From contig NZ_FOOY01000010.1 of NCBI RefSeq assembly GCF_900113325.1, forward strand, positions 62,001 to 126,000: a DNA stretch of 64,000 bases, written 5' to 3'. Positions within the stretch are counted from its first letter, which is position 1. Each line of letters begins with the position of its first letter. This stretch comes from Sporolactobacillus nakayamae. GTDB lineage: Bacteria > Bacillota > Bacilli > Bacillales > Sporolactobacillaceae. A program made the position numbers and the translations under genes. Under the pieces are notes generated by a model. That model ran no database searches. It was not told the origin of the DNA and saw nothing but the letters and a program-made list of their open reading frames with translations. This document shows positions 1 to 9,755 of this stretch, piece by piece.

Positions 1-658
1 GTATGTCGCTTACCGTGCAGCTGAACTTCTTAAACGACCAATTGAGGAATTACGCTTGATCACTTGCCATCTTGGAAACGGTGCCAGTATTACTGCAGTC
101 AGAGGCGGCAAATCGATTGACACATCGATGGGATTTACGCCGCTTGCAGGATTGACGATGGGAACGCGTTCGGGGGATGTCGATCCAGCTCTCATTCCAT
201 TTATCATGGATAAAACAGGTATGAATGCGAACGAAGTTATTAATGTGCTGAACAAGAAGAGTGGTTTGCTTGGTCTTTCAGGTTTTTCGAGCGACTTGCG
301 GGATATTGAAAAAGAAGCCAAACGAGGCAATAAACGCGCCAAGCTGGCAATTAATGTTTTTGTGGAACGGATACAGAAATATATTGGCTCGTTTGCGGCG
401 AAAATGAACGGAGTCGACGCGATTATTTTTACGGCTGGAATCGGTGAACATAGTTCAGAGGTGCGCGGACAGGTACTTAACGGACTCGGGTTTATGGGTA
501 TTGATTGGGATGCGGATCAGAATAAAATTAACGGTCAGGAAACATTTATCAATACGGATAAATCCAAAGTCAAGATTATGGTGATACCAACCAATGAAGA
601 AGTCATGATTGCCAGAGATACGGTTCGTCTGTCCAAGCAGCATCAAAAAATGAAGTAA
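1..658 (+). CDS. ackA: acetate kinase, 3' part (5' end outside window)
   Basis: Acetate kinase interconverts acetate + ATP and acetyl phosphate + ADP in overflow metabolism (cytoplasm). The reading frame is open from base 2, so the gene runs in from the left edge; about the last 218 residues are present. Family motifs are clear: CHLGNGAS near the visible start, then a [11 protein letters not shown]...GTRSGDVDP block (substrate and nucleotide site), and FTAGIGEHS towards the C-terminus. The end at about 20 residues after the NEE motif is normal. It is followed by a bidirectional terminator shared with the convergent M24 peptidase gene. Identification is firm; only the missing N-terminal half is unknown. 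Confidence 0.97.
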   Translation, partial: YVAYRAAELLKRPIEELRLITCHLGNGASITAVRGGKSIDTSMGFTPLAGLTMGTRSGDVDPALIPFIMDKTGMNANEVINVLNKKSGLLGLSGFSSDLRDIEKEAKRGNKRAKLAINVFVERIQKYIGSFAAKMNGVDAIIFTAGIGEHSSEVRGQVLNGLGFMGIDWDADQNKINGQETFINTDKSKVKIMVIPTNEEVMIARDTVRLSKQHQKMK

Positions 659-700
659 AGATACAGCTTGAGCTGTTTAATAGGTACTGTATAGAAAAAA

Positions 701-733
701 AGAAGGAGCCTCATGATTGAGGCTCCTTCTTTC
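701..733. terminator. bidirectional terminator between ackA and the M24 peptidase gene
   Basis: A perfect 13-bp stem (AGAAGGAGCCTCA with its complement) closes a 4-nt TGAT loop. It is preceded by an A-run and followed by T-rich sequence, so it can end transcription from ackA (plus) and from the convergent gene (minus). Confidence 0.9.
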
Positions 734-746
734 ACTATAAACAAAA

Positions 747-1844
747 TTAGTCCACAATTAGAAGATCCTTAGGGTAGTGTGTCAGTGTTTCCGGACCATT
801 TTCGCTGAGATAAACGTCGTCCTCGATACGGACGCCGCCGATTTCAGGTACATAGATACCTGGTTCTACCGTGAAGACCATACCGGTAGTCAATGTTTTG
901 TCGTTTGCCGCGCTCATTGACGGCTGCTCGTGTTCACCGAGACCAAGACCGTGGCCGAGACGGTGCGTGAAGTAGTCCCCGTAGCCCGCATCAGCGATGA
1001 CTTTACGTGCAACACCATCGAGATCGCCGATACGCAGACCTTTGCGAACCGCTTTGATCGCTGCCAAGTTCGCTTGCAAGGTCGTTTCATAGATTTTGTG
1101 CTGCTCATCAGAAGCGTGTTTGTAGCACACAGTTCGTGAAATATCAGAGCAATAACCGTCAATGACAACACCAAGATCAAATAGGACAAAATCGCCTTCG
1201 CGAATCTGGCGTGTTCCCGGATAGCCATGCGGTTTTGCCGTGTTTTCTCCGGCAAGCACCATGGTATCGAAAGCCATCTGGGTGTACCCCTGTTTTGCCA
1301 GCTCATGCTCAATTTCGGCAATGATCGCTGTTTCGGTCCGACCTTTTTTAATTGCATCGATACCGAGCTTAATTGCATAATCAGCGACTTCTCCGGCTTT
1401 TTTCATGGCTGCAAGTTCGTGCTCATCCTTAATGTTACGCATGTCAGCAAGATAATCCTCAATGGATTGGAACGAAAGGTGTTCATCAATCTGCTTGAGT
1501 GCCAGTGCTTTATTATAAGGCAATGTGCTGGGTTCAATAAATGCCGTGGTGAAATCAGTGCGGCGGGCAGCCAAGGCTTTCTTAACAAATGTCCACGGAT
1601 CCTGATCATCTCGATAGCCGATCACTTCATGACCGAAGTCGGAATCACGTGCCTGACCAACCTCAAGCTCCGGGCAAATGAGGAACGGCTCATCTTCCGG
1701 AAAAAGAAATAAGCCGAGAAAGCGTTCATGTGGATCGCATTTAAAATGAGTAAGGTAGAAAACATTTGTCGGATCTGCGATGTACGCGAACCGTCCCTCT
1801 TGTTTTCTTAACCATGATTCAATTTGGTTCATTTTGTCTGACAA
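747..1844 (-). CDS. M24 family Xaa-Pro peptidase (aminopeptidase P / prolidase-like)
   Basis: A 365-residue dimetal peptidase that removes residues next to proline in peptides or dipeptides (PepQ/YqhT-type). Residues 1-130 form the creatinase N-domain; the rest is the pita-bread fold. Metal ligands are visible in order: FDLG...YCSD (two Asp), HGLG (His), VEPG (Glu) and IEDD (Glu). The start is a TTG at 1844, chosen because GTGGAG lies 9 nt upstream; the in-frame ATG five codons later is too far from that site. It stands alone, convergent with ackA and divergent from the next gene. Whether it is an aminopeptidase P or a strict dipeptidase cannot be told from sequence. Confidence 0.92.
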   Translation of the reverse strand: MSDKMNQIESWLRKQEGRFAYIADPTNVFYLTHFKCDPHERFLGLFLFPEDEPFLICPELEVGQARDSDFGHEVIGYRDDQDPWTFVKKALAARRTDFTTAFIEPSTLPYNKALALKQIDEHLSFQSIEDYLADMRNIKDEHELAAMKKAGEVADYAIKLGIDAIKKGRTETAIIAEIEHELAKQGYTQMAFDTMVLAGENTAKPHGYPGTRQIREGDFVLFDLGVVIDGYCSDISRTVCYKHASDEQHKIYETTLQANLAAIKAVRKGLRIGDLDGVARKVIADAGYGDYFTHRLGHGLGLGEHEQPSMSAANDKTLTTGMVFTVEPGIYVPEIGGVRIEDDVYLSENGPETLTHYPKDLLIVD

Positions 1845-2113
1845 TTAAGGTCACTCCACTTTCATCCATAGTAATACTTCTAATGTATCACAATCTTGAC
1901 GTGTGTGGATGAATCTTATTGGATTTGATTGGAAAAATACATGAATGGCATCTGCGTGAATTATTGGCAGTCCTTTTATGCGAAGAGCATATCAGGTAGT
2001 GTATAATATAGGGAAGTTCAAATCGGGCGCATGAGCGTTTTGTCAATCAATCTAACTTTTTTTCTATTTGATAAAAAACGAACAAACATTCTATAATAAG
2101 GAGTGAAGAAACG

Positions 2114-2797
2114 GTGCGTATTACCTATATCGGACATGCGACAGTACTTATAGAAACAGCAAAAGCGAATTTGTTAATTGATCCTTTTATCAGCAGTAAT
2201 CAACAAACCCCCTTGTCAATCAATGATTTGCCGAAAATCGACGCAATTCTGCTGACCCATGGACATGGCGACCATAGTGAAGATACGCAGCCGATTGCTG
2301 AACGGGATGGATCGCTTGTCATTGCTATTGCGGAGCTAGCAACCTATTTTAGTTGGAAAGGGTTGACTGTTCATGGCATGTCGATCGGCGGCGCCTATGA
2401 ATTTCCATTTGGTACGGTCAAAATGACGCAAGCGTTTCATGGATCAAGCATTACGGACGCCGCAACGAAGCAAATTGTTTATGCAGGTATGCCGGCTGGC
2501 TTTTTGCTGAAACTTGATGGAAAGACCATTTATCATGCGGGAGACACCGCGCTTTTTTCCGATATGAAGTTAATTGGTGAACAAAATGATCTTGATCTTG
2601 CATTTCTGCCGATCGGCGATAATTTTACAATGGGACCGGAGGATGCGTTGCAGGCGGCGAAATGGCTCAAAGCAAAAACCGTGGTGCCGATTCACTACAA
2701 TACCTTTCCCGTCATTACTCAAGATGCCGGCAAGTTCGTAGATCAGCTTGATGGACATGGACATGTCTTGTCGCCTGGTCAAACACTAGACCTGTAA
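2114..2797 (+). CDS. UPF0173 metal-dependent hydrolase (YtkL-like)
   Basis: A 227-residue member of the metallo-beta-lactamase fold. The zinc signature HGHGDH is at about residues 53-58, with further conserved His/Asp at GSS..., HAGDT and HYNTFP. This length and the IGHATVLIE opening match the UPF0173 group, which is widespread in Bacillales but has no settled substrate. The start is GTG, preceded by AAGGAG at suitable spacing. It lies just upstream of the ytoI-like gene (21-nt gap) and is probably co-transcribed with it, the same pairing as ytkL-ytoI in B. subtilis. Confidence 0.9.
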   Translation: MRITYIGHATVLIETAKANLLIDPFISSNQQTPLSINDLPKIDAILLTHGHGDHSEDTQPIAERDGSLVIAIAELATYFSWKGLTVHGMSIGGAYEFPFGTVKMTQAFHGSSITDAATKQIVYAGMPAGFLLKLDGKTIYHAGDTALFSDMKLIGEQNDLDLAFLPIGDNFTMGPEDALQAAKWLKAKTVVPIHYNTFPVITQDAGKFVDQLDGHGHVLSPGQTLDL

Positions 2798-2818
2798 AGG
2801 CTGTTTGGAGCGATTGAA

Positions 2819-4132
2819 ATGGAAACAAAACATGATCAAATATTAAAGTACATTGCGGATCTTGAAATTGGCAGCAAAATTTCTGTCCGTCAGACGGCCA
2901 AGGTTCTTCAGGTCAGTGAAGGTACGGCCTATCGCGCGATCAAGGATGCGGAGAATCAGGGATTAGTCAGTACCGTTGAGCGTGTGGGTACGATTCGAAT
3001 CGAACGGAAGACTCGGGAAAGTATTGAAAAGCTGACTTTTGATACAGTTGTCAACATCGTAGACGGGCAAGTTCTCGGCGGCAAGTCGGGTCTGTCGCGA
3101 ACATTGAATCATTTTGTGATCGGCGCGATGGAGATCAATGCAATGAAGCGGTATATCGGTGCTAATGATTTAATGATTGTCGGAAATCGTGAATCAGTCC
3201 ACGAGTATGCGCTTAAAGAAGGGGCCGCAGTGCTGATTACGGGCGGGTTCAATACAAGCGAGCGTGTGAAACTGCTCGCGGATCAGACGCATCTTCCGGT
3301 GATTACGACTTCTTATGATACATTCACCGTTGCAGCGAAGATCAATCGAGCGATTTACGATCAGTTAATAAAAAAAGAAATTGTTCATGTTTCAGATATT
3401 ATGATCCCATTCTCAGAAACACAGTTTGTTTTTGGTTATGATTCGCCAAAACGGTGGCATGAACTGAACCACAGCACAGCGCATAGCCGTTTCCCAGTCG
3501 TTGATCAACAAATGAAAGTGATTGGTATTGTTGCGATGAAAGATATCATACGGGATCAGGACGTGCATACTATTGAGGAAGTTATGACCTCAATGCCCTT
3601 GGTTGTCAATCCGACAACCTCAGTAGCTGCCGCAGCTCACCGCATGATTTGGGAAGGTATTGATGGCCTGCCGGTTGTTGATGAACAACAGCATCTGCTT
3701 GGAATGATTACACGTCGCGATGTACTTAAAGCACTGCAGATGATTCAGCAGCAGCCGCAGATGGGAGAAACGATTGAAGACATTGTTTCGTCTCAGCTGA
3801 AGGATTATTCAGATGACAATAATTATGTGTTCCAATTCAATGTTACGCCGCAAATGAGCGACTATCTTGGTTCGGTTTCTCACGGGGTAATGACGTCGAT
3901 GATTACAACCGTTTGTCGACGCGTGCTGAATCATTTACGCCGCAGTGATTTGGTCGTGGACAATCTTTCGTTTTACTTTTTCAAACCTGTTCAATTGGAA
4001 CAAACAGTGACGGTCCAGCTGAAGATTCTTGAAATGACACGAAGAAATGGAAAGATGGACATTGAATTGTTTGTTGACGGACAACTTTGCGGAAAAGCGT
4101 TATTGAACGCTCAATTTATCGACCGTTATTAA
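2819..4132 (+). CDS. ytoI: CBS/hotdog-domain regulator, YtoI (SpxR-like)
   Basis: A 437-residue multidomain protein: N-terminal winged helix (about 1-65, VRQTAKVLQVSEGTAYRAI), a DRTGG domain (about 70-185), two CBS domains (about 190-320, each ending in a V...D...G motif), and a C-terminal hotdog/MaoC-like domain (about 330-437). CBS pairs bind adenosyl ligands, so this is probably a ligand-sensing transcription factor; the streptococcal homologue SpxR controls spx expression. The target in this organism is unknown. It sits between the UPF0173 gene and nrnA on the same strand, as in B. subtilis. Confidence 0.9.
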   Translation: METKHDQILKYIADLEIGSKISVRQTAKVLQVSEGTAYRAIKDAENQGLVSTVERVGTIRIERKTRESIEKLTFDTVVNIVDGQVLGGKSGLSRTLNHFVIGAMEINAMKRYIGANDLMIVGNRESVHEYALKEGAAVLITGGFNTSERVKLLADQTHLPVITTSYDTFTVAAKINRAIYDQLIKKEIVHVSDIMIPFSETQFVFGYDSPKRWHELNHSTAHSRFPVVDQQMKVIGIVAMKDIIRDQDVHTIEEVMTSMPLVVNPTTSVAAAAHRMIWEGIDGLPVVDEQQHLLGMITRRDVLKALQMIQQQPQMGETIEDIVSSQLKDYSDDNNYVFQFNVTPQMSDYLGSVSHGVMTSMITTVCRRVLNHLRRSDLVVDNLSFYFFKPVQLEQTVTVQLKILEMTRRNGKMDIELFVDGQLCGKALLNAQFIDRY

Positions 4133-4198
4133 AACTAAATATAACAAGGGTCAGCCGTCATTTGAACTCATGGCGAGCTGTTTGGAGGATGATTTTCA

Positions 4199-5125
4199 GT
4201 GATTGATGAACTAGTGAATTTGATCAAACAGTATGAAACGATAATCATACATAGACATGTCCGTCCGGATCCCGACGCACTTGGTTCTCAGGGAGGGCTT
4301 GCTTGTCTCATCCGGGACAACTTCCCAGGAAAGGCTATTTATCTGGTCGGTGAAGAATCGGAATCTTTGCGTTTTCTCATTCAAATGGACCAGATTGATG
4401 ATGCGGTTTATAAAGATGCTTTGGTAATCGTTTGTGACACAGCGAATCGGGAACGGATCTCCGACGACCGATATGAATCCGGTGCGCATCTAATTAAGAT
4501 TGACCACCATCCGATTGTTGACTCCTATGGAAAACCGGAATGGGTGAATACTCAATCGAGTTCAACAAGTGAGATGATCGCTTCAATCTATCGGAGTCAT
4601 CCTGAACTCACAATGACGCAAGACGCTGCACGACTGCTTTTCGCGGGAATTGTCGGCGATACGGGCCGATTCCAGTTCAGCAACGTGACTTCCGAGACTT
4701 TTCTTGCGGCGTCCGAGCTTGTGAAACTGCCCTTTGATCGTCAATCCTTCTTTAATCAGTTGTATCAGCGCAGTCTGAAACAAGCGCGCTTAAACGGCTA
4801 TGTTCTTGAACATTTTTCGCTGACCGATGAAGGTGTTGGTTTTGTGAAGCTTTCTCAAGATCTCATTCATTCTTATGAATTGAATGCCTCTGACGCGTCT
4901 GCACTTGTCAATTGTTTTTCTAATGTCGAGCACCTTAAAGCTTGGGTACTCTTTTCGGAAGAGGATCAAGTCATCCGCGCTCGAGTTCGTTCGAAGGGTC
5001 CGTCAATTAATGAGCTAGCCGCAAAATACAATGGCGGTGGTCATCCGATGGCTTCCGGCGCTACTGTTAAAAGCTGGGAAGAAGCAGATCAATTGATTGC
5101 CGATTTACGCAAACTGTGCAAGTAA
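4199..5125 (+). CDS. nrnA: bifunctional nanoRNase / pAp phosphatase NrnA
   Basis: A 308-residue DHH/DHHA1 phosphoesterase that degrades 2-5 nt RNAs and hydrolyses 3'-phosphoadenosine 5'-phosphate. Metal ligands are visible: H20-x3-D24-x-D26, D80 (VCDTAN), the DHH triad at 102-104, and a later GDTGRF motif. The C-terminal DHHA1 domain carries GGGHPMASGA. The start is GTG at 4199 with GGAGGA about 9 nt upstream. The order ytoI-nrnA-dnaE follows the B. subtilis layout, minus the small ytpI/ytrI genes. Confidence 0.95.
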   Translation: MIDELVNLIKQYETIIIHRHVRPDPDALGSQGGLACLIRDNFPGKAIYLVGEESESLRFLIQMDQIDDAVYKDALVIVCDTANRERISDDRYESGAHLIKIDHHPIVDSYGKPEWVNTQSSSTSEMIASIYRSHPELTMTQDAARLLFAGIVGDTGRFQFSNVTSETFLAASELVKLPFDRQSFFNQLYQRSLKQARLNGYVLEHFSLTDEGVGFVKLSQDLIHSYELNASDASALVNCFSNVEHLKAWVLFSEEDQVIRARVRSKGPSINELAAKYNGGGHPMASGATVKSWEEADQLIADLRKLCK

Positions 5126-5188
5126 TAGAGATGATTGACAATTCGATAAGAACCTCCTGAATCTGCGTTGAAAAAGGAGTACGAACGC

Positions 5189-8100
5189 ATGCCATTTGTA
5201 CATCTTCATGTGCATAGTGAATATAGTCTACTGGACAGTACGTGCCGGATCAATGATCTCGTTGATCTGGCTAAGTCTGTTGGTCAAAAAGCGATCGCGT
5301 TGACCGATCGAAACGTGATGTACGGCGTCATCCCTTTCTATCGCGCGTGCATAAAAGCGGGCATACATCCGCTGATTGGAATGGAATTGTCCCTAGATAA
5401 TGGGTTGAACAATGATAAGATGGCGCGATCGAAGCGTTCAGAAGATATGCCTGCGCTTATTTTGCTCGCACAAAATAATTTAGGGTATCAGCATCTTGTC
5501 AAACTTGCGTCTCTTGTTCAGATGAATAATAGTGAGTGCGTTCCTTTATCACAGGTGAAGCACTATGCGGAAGGACTTATCGCGCTTTCCGGCGGTTTTG
5601 ACGGCCCCATTGACCGATTGATCGCCTCGGGAAATGATGATCGGGCAAATCAATTGGTGGCAGGGCTCCACACTATCTTCGGCAATCGCTTTTTTCTCGA
5701 ATTGCAGCGAGACGGGAATGACCGTAAGAGTGAACAGGGCATACGTGAACTTGGCCGGCGGCATTCGATTCCTTTTGTTGCAACGAGCAGTGTGCATTAC
5801 CTAAATAAAGAGGACGCCAAAGCACATACCTGCTTAACCTGTATACGAGACGGATTGAAATTAGCCGAAAAACCCCAGAACGGCCGCGATCTCTCATTTA
5901 AAAAAACGGATGAAATCGTACGCATATTTAGCGATATACCGGAAGCAGTGACGCTGACCGAGCAAATCGCTGCAAAGTGCCAGGTAACCTTTTCGTTTGA
6001 TCGTGTCCGATTTCCCGCGTTTCCACTTCCAGAAGGAGTAAGCACCGAGCAGATGCTGCGCGCGGTCTGCACCAGAGGTGTGAAGGAAAGATACCCGGTG
6101 GTTACGGGTCAAATTCAAACCCGACTGCACTACGAATTGTCCGTTATTGGGAAAATGGGCTTTAATGATTATTTTCTTATCGTTGCTGATCTTGTCGCTC
6201 ACGCTCGAAAATCGGGCTACATGCCTGGTCCCGGACGCGGTTCTGCCGCAGGTTCGCTCGTCGCTTATGTTTTAAAGATTACTGAAGTTGACCCCATTAA
6301 GTATCACCTGCTTTTTGAACGATTTTTGAATCCGGAACGTGTGACCATGCCGGATATTGATTTGGATTTTCCTGATGTTGATCGTGACAAAATGATTGAG
6401 TACGCTTTTGAAAAGTACGGTCGCACACATGTGGCTCAGATTATCACATTCGGAACCTTGGCGGCGAAAGCGGCGATCCGTGATGTCGGCCGAGTCTTAG
6501 GAAGTGATCCGAGAGTTATTGATCGGATGGCTCGATTGATTCCAGGTGTGCCGAAAATGACTCTGGATAAGGCGCTTCAGGAATCGGATAAATTAAAGAC
6601 GCTCGTGCGCGCTTCAACGGAGGCAAGCGACCTGTTCGAACTTGCCCACCGCATTGAAGGGTTGCCCAGACACTCATCCATTCATGCAGCAGGTGTGATT
6701 TTGAGTGATCAACCGCTGACTGAGTCTGTTCCCATCCAGAAAGGTCATGATGGCATTCCGATCACACAGTATCCGATGGATATTCTGGAATCACTCGGTT
6801 TATTAAAAATAGATTTTCTTGGTTTGCGCAACTTAACCTTTATACGAGAGGTTCTTCAAAGGACATCGACAGTTCAAAGCCGTCAACTGACCATCGAATC
6901 AATACCGCTTGACGATTCGAAAACGTTCGAATTATTAAGTGATGGGGATACAATGGGCGTCTTTCAATTGGAATCAGACGGCATGAGACAGGTGCTCCGT
7001 AAATTAAAACCAACTGAATTTGAAGATATTGTGGCGGTTATTGCACTCTATCGACCAGGACCTGCTCAATTTATTGATCAATACGTGCGCAGAAAACATG
7101 GAGAAGAAAAGGTTGTCTTTCCGCATCCCAATTTGGAAGCGATTCTCAAGCCGACTTACGGTGTATTGGTTTATCAGGAACAAATCATGCAGATTGCCGT
7201 GCAAATGGCCGGTTATTCACTCGGTCAAGCGGATATCCTGCGCCGAGCGGTCGCCAAGAAGAAGCGTGAACTGCTTGAAGCGCAAAAAAAGACATTTGTT
7301 TCCGGATGTAAGCAAAATCACTATTCAGAAGCAACTGCCGTCCAGTTGTTTAGTCTAATCGTTAGATTTGCGAATTATGGTTTTAATCGCTCCCACGCTG
7401 TAGCTTATAGCTTTGTCTCCTACTGGCTTGCTTATTTAAAGACGCATTTTTCTCAAGCGTTTATGGCTGCCTATCTAACCGGAATCATCGGTAATTCGGA
7501 TAAGACAGAGGCAACGATCCGCGAATTACGAAGTCGAAGAATCCAGCTGTTGCCTCCCTCTGTAAACGAAAGTTTGAGCAGCTTTGAACCTTTTGGAAAG
7601 ATGATACGGTTTGGCTTATCGGGAATCAAAAATGTAGGAAACGGCGCGGTTGACGTATTGGTTGAGGAACGAGGAAAGAACGGACCGTATAAGAGTCTTT
7701 ATGATTTTTGCCGCAGAGTCCCGGCACGAAAGGTCAACCGGAAAGCGATCGAATCGATGATTTTCGCCGGTGCTTTTGACGAGTTCGACGTTGATCGTGC
7801 TGTCCTGCTTGCGACACTTGATCGTGCATTAAGTTTAGGAGAAGAGGAGCAGAAGCTTAATGGCGGACAGACATCTTTGCTTATGCCTGAAACAAATGAT
7901 GAAGATTACATGAATGTACCGCCGCTTAGCGCCGCAGAGAAATTGCATTATGAACGTGAAACGCTTGGATTTTACTTGACCGCGCATCCAATTAGCGAAT
8001 ACCGCTTCCGTTTGCCGGAAGCATTTGTGACGGTTAGTACCGCTGAAAGGCTTCCAGAAGGAACATTAAGCACATTAGCCGTCAGGTTGGAACAGGTAAA

Positions 8101-8575
8101 ATGCATACGGACAAAGTCGGGACAGCCAATGGCGTTCTTCTCTTCGGGAGATGAAACAGGTACAATTGACACCGTTTGTTTTCCCACATCGTATGAAAAG
8201 GTTAAGGAACTCTTGCGGGATGGAGAAATGGTTGTTATTCAGGCAAAACGTTCAGTGGGAAAAGAGAGAAACACACCGCAACTGATCCTAATGCGGGCGA
8301 TTAGTCTGAACAACTATTTATCCGAGCGTCAAGCGACTCTTTTTCTGAAAATTGACCGCGCACATTATCATTCTCAATTACTTGAGCATGTAAAGTCGGC
8401 AATTGAGAAAACACCTGGCCAACATCGCGTTATTCTTTATTATGAAGAGAGCCGCAAAACAATCGAGCTTGCTCCGAAATATGCGGTTCGTTTGACCAAG
8501 GATTTCATTGAATCGATGCGAACGCTTCTTGGAGAGAACAATGTGATGATTAAGCGTGATGAGCTTCAGAAATAA
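5189..8575 (+). CDS. dnaE: DNA polymerase III subunit alpha, DnaE type
   Basis: A 1128-residue C-family replicative polymerase, the DnaE partner to PolC in Gram-positives, used mainly to extend primers on the lagging strand. It opens with a PHP domain (HLHVHSEYSLLD), then GPGRGSAAGSLVAY, the catalytic acid motif PDIDLDFPD (about residue 385), a tandem HhH region, and a C-terminal OB fold (about 960-1050). ATG 5189 is preferred over the TTG at 5168 because AAGGAG sits 9 nt before it and the homologues begin at MPFVHLHVHS. It ends about 300 nt before accD; the ytsJ malic enzyme gene that follows dnaE in B. subtilis is absent. Confidence 0.97.
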   Translation: MPFVHLHVHSEYSLLDSTCRINDLVDLAKSVGQKAIALTDRNVMYGVIPFYRACIKAGIHPLIGMELSLDNGLNNDKMARSKRSEDMPALILLAQNNLGYQHLVKLASLVQMNNSECVPLSQVKHYAEGLIALSGGFDGPIDRLIASGNDDRANQLVAGLHTIFGNRFFLELQRDGNDRKSEQGIRELGRRHSIPFVATSSVHYLNKEDAKAHTCLTCIRDGLKLAEKPQNGRDLSFKKTDEIVRIFSDIPEAVTLTEQIAAKCQVTFSFDRVRFPAFPLPEGVSTEQMLRAVCTRGVKERYPVVTGQIQTRLHYELSVIGKMGFNDYFLIVADLVAHARKSGYMPGPGRGSAAGSLVAYVLKITEVDPIKYHLLFERFLNPERVTMPDIDLDFPDVDRDKMIEYAFEKYGRTHVAQIITFGTLAAKAAIRDVGRVLGSDPRVIDRMARLIPGVPKMTLDKALQESDKLKTLVRASTEASDLFELAHRIEGLPRHSSIHAAGVILSDQPLTESVPIQKGHDGIPITQYPMDILESLGLLKIDFLGLRNLTFIREVLQRTSTVQSRQLTIESIPLDDSKTFELLSDGDTMGVFQLESDGMRQVLRKLKPTEFEDIVAVIALYRPGPAQFIDQYVRRKHGEEKVVFPHPNLEAILKPTYGVLVYQEQIMQIAVQMAGYSLGQADILRRAVAKKKRELLEAQKKTFVSGCKQNHYSEATAVQLFSLIVRFANYGFNRSHAVAYSFVSYWLAYLKTHFSQAFMAAYLTGIIGNSDKTEATIRELRSRRIQLLPPSVNESLSSFEPFGKMIRFGLSGIKNVGNGAVDVLVEERGKNGPYKSLYDFCRRVPARKVNRKAIESMIFAGAFDEFDVDRAVLLATLDRALSLGEEEQKLNGGQTSLLMPETNDEDYMNVPPLSAAEKLHYERETLGFYLTAHPISEYRFRLPEAFVTVSTAERLPEGTLSTLAVRLEQVKCIRTKSGQPMAFFSSGDETGTIDTVCFPTSYEKVKELLRDGEMVVIQAKRSVGKERNTPQLILMRAISLNNYLSERQATLFLKIDRAHYHSQLLEHVKSAIEKTPGQHRVILYYEESRKTIELAPKYAVRLTKDFIESMRTLLGENNVMIKRDELQK

Positions 8576-8882
8576 TTGGTTAGTGACGAGCGGTCGGGCG
8601 AAAAACCTTTATATAACTGCTGTTTTTCTGCATTGTCTGCCTGTTGCTTATGTTTTTGCGGAACGTTTGTTATAATGGTGAAGTTTAGGAATTTTTTTTC
8701 GGATGGTCCAGACAAAGCAAACATGTCGATACGCAATGATTTATGAATTATTCTATTTTAATTATTTAAATTGACTGCCTGAGTGAATAATCGACGATTC
8801 CATGAATTATACGTGAAGAAATAGTGACATGTTGTGAAGCAAAGTGAAATTACAGCTTTGACAAAGTAAGAGGGTGATATAC
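8576..8882 (+). promoter_or_regulatory. dnaE-accD intergenic region with an extended -10 promoter
   Basis: No gene is seen in these 307 nt. An extended -10 (TGT followed by TATAAT) lies at 8668-8676 with no good -35, and would give a leader of about 200 nt before accD. The remainder is AT-rich. No clear dnaE terminator hairpin is present. Confidence 0.5.
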
Positions 8883-9755
8883 TTGATGAAGGACTTTTTT
8901 ACTAAGAAAAAAAAGTACGCAACAGTCCCGTCCGCGAAAGCGAGGCAGGATGTTCCTGAGGGCATTGTCCGCAAATGCCCGAAATGCAAGAAAATAATGT
9001 ATGTTAAAGAGCTGCAAAAGCACCTGTTTGTTTGCCAATCCTGCGGGTATCATTATCCAATAGGTGCCCATGATCGCGCAGTGATGCTCTTTGATCAAGA
9101 TTCATACGTGGAATTCGACAAAGATATGGTTTCACTCAATCCTCTTCAGTTTCCTAATTATATGAACAAGCTGGAGTCGGACCGTAAGAAAACCAAACTG
9201 AATGAAGCTGTATGGACCGGAAAAGGCCGGATTGAAGGCTTTGAATGTGCTGTCGCCATCATGGATAAAGGGTTCCGAATGGGCAGTATGGGTTCGGTTG
9301 TCGGCGAGAAAATCACGCGAATGATCGAATATGCCGATAAAAACGCACTTCCGGTACTCATTTTCTCGGCATCCGGAGGCGCGCGTATGCAAGAAGGCGT
9401 GCTCAGCCTGATGCAGATGGCGAAAACAAGCGCGGCTCTGAAAGCGTTCAGTGAAAATGCCGGACTTTATATTTCCATAATGACCCACCCGACAACCGGT
9501 GGTGTTTCGGCGAGCTTTGCTTCTCTAGGCGATTACAATTTTGCTGAGCCCGGCGCATTGATTGGATTTGCCGGACGTCGCATTATTGAGCAGACGATCG
9601 GTGAGGAATTACCGGACGATTTTCAAACTGCTGAATTCCTTTTGAAACACGGCCAGCTTGACCAAGTGATTCCTCGATCCGAGTTGAGAAATGTGTTGCG
9701 GCAAGTCTTGTCGATTCATTCTGAAGGAGGTGCCGAGGAATGGGACCGGAATTAG
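8883..9755 (+). CDS. accD: acetyl-CoA carboxylase carboxyltransferase subunit beta
   Basis: The beta subunit of the carboxyltransferase that makes malonyl-CoA for fatty-acid synthesis; it works as an alpha2beta2 complex with AccA. A four-cysteine zinc ribbon is visible (C32, C35, C51, C54), followed by the crotonase-fold core with [11 protein letters not shown]. The start is set at TTG 8883 (reads M-M-K-D): the ribosome site AGAGGGTGAT ends just upstream and the product is then 290 aa, the same as B. subtilis AccD, which opens in the same way. The 3' end overlaps accA by 16 nt, which indicates translational coupling and equal output of both subunits. Confidence 0.96.
   Translation: MMKDFFTKKKKYATVPSAKARQDVPEGIVRKCPKCKKIMYVKELQKHLFVCQSCGYHYPIGAHDRAVMLFDQDSYVEFDKDMVSLNPLQFPNYMNKLESDRKKTKLNEAVWTGKGRIEGFECAVAIMDKGFRMGSMGSVVGEKITRMIEYADKNALPVLIFSASGGARMQEGVLSLMQMAKTSAALKAFSENAGLYISIMTHPTTGGVSASFASLGDYNFAEPGALIGFAGRRIIEQTIGEELPDDFQTAEFLLKHGQLDQVIPRSELRNVLRQVLSIHSEGGAEEWDRN

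Noticed and set aside
2068-2097. TTGATA-18-TATAAT as promoter of the UPF0173 gene
   Set aside because: The -10 touches the AAGGAG ribosome site, so a transcript from it would start at or beyond that site; a TATAAT at 2002-2007 is a likelier -10 but has no good -35.
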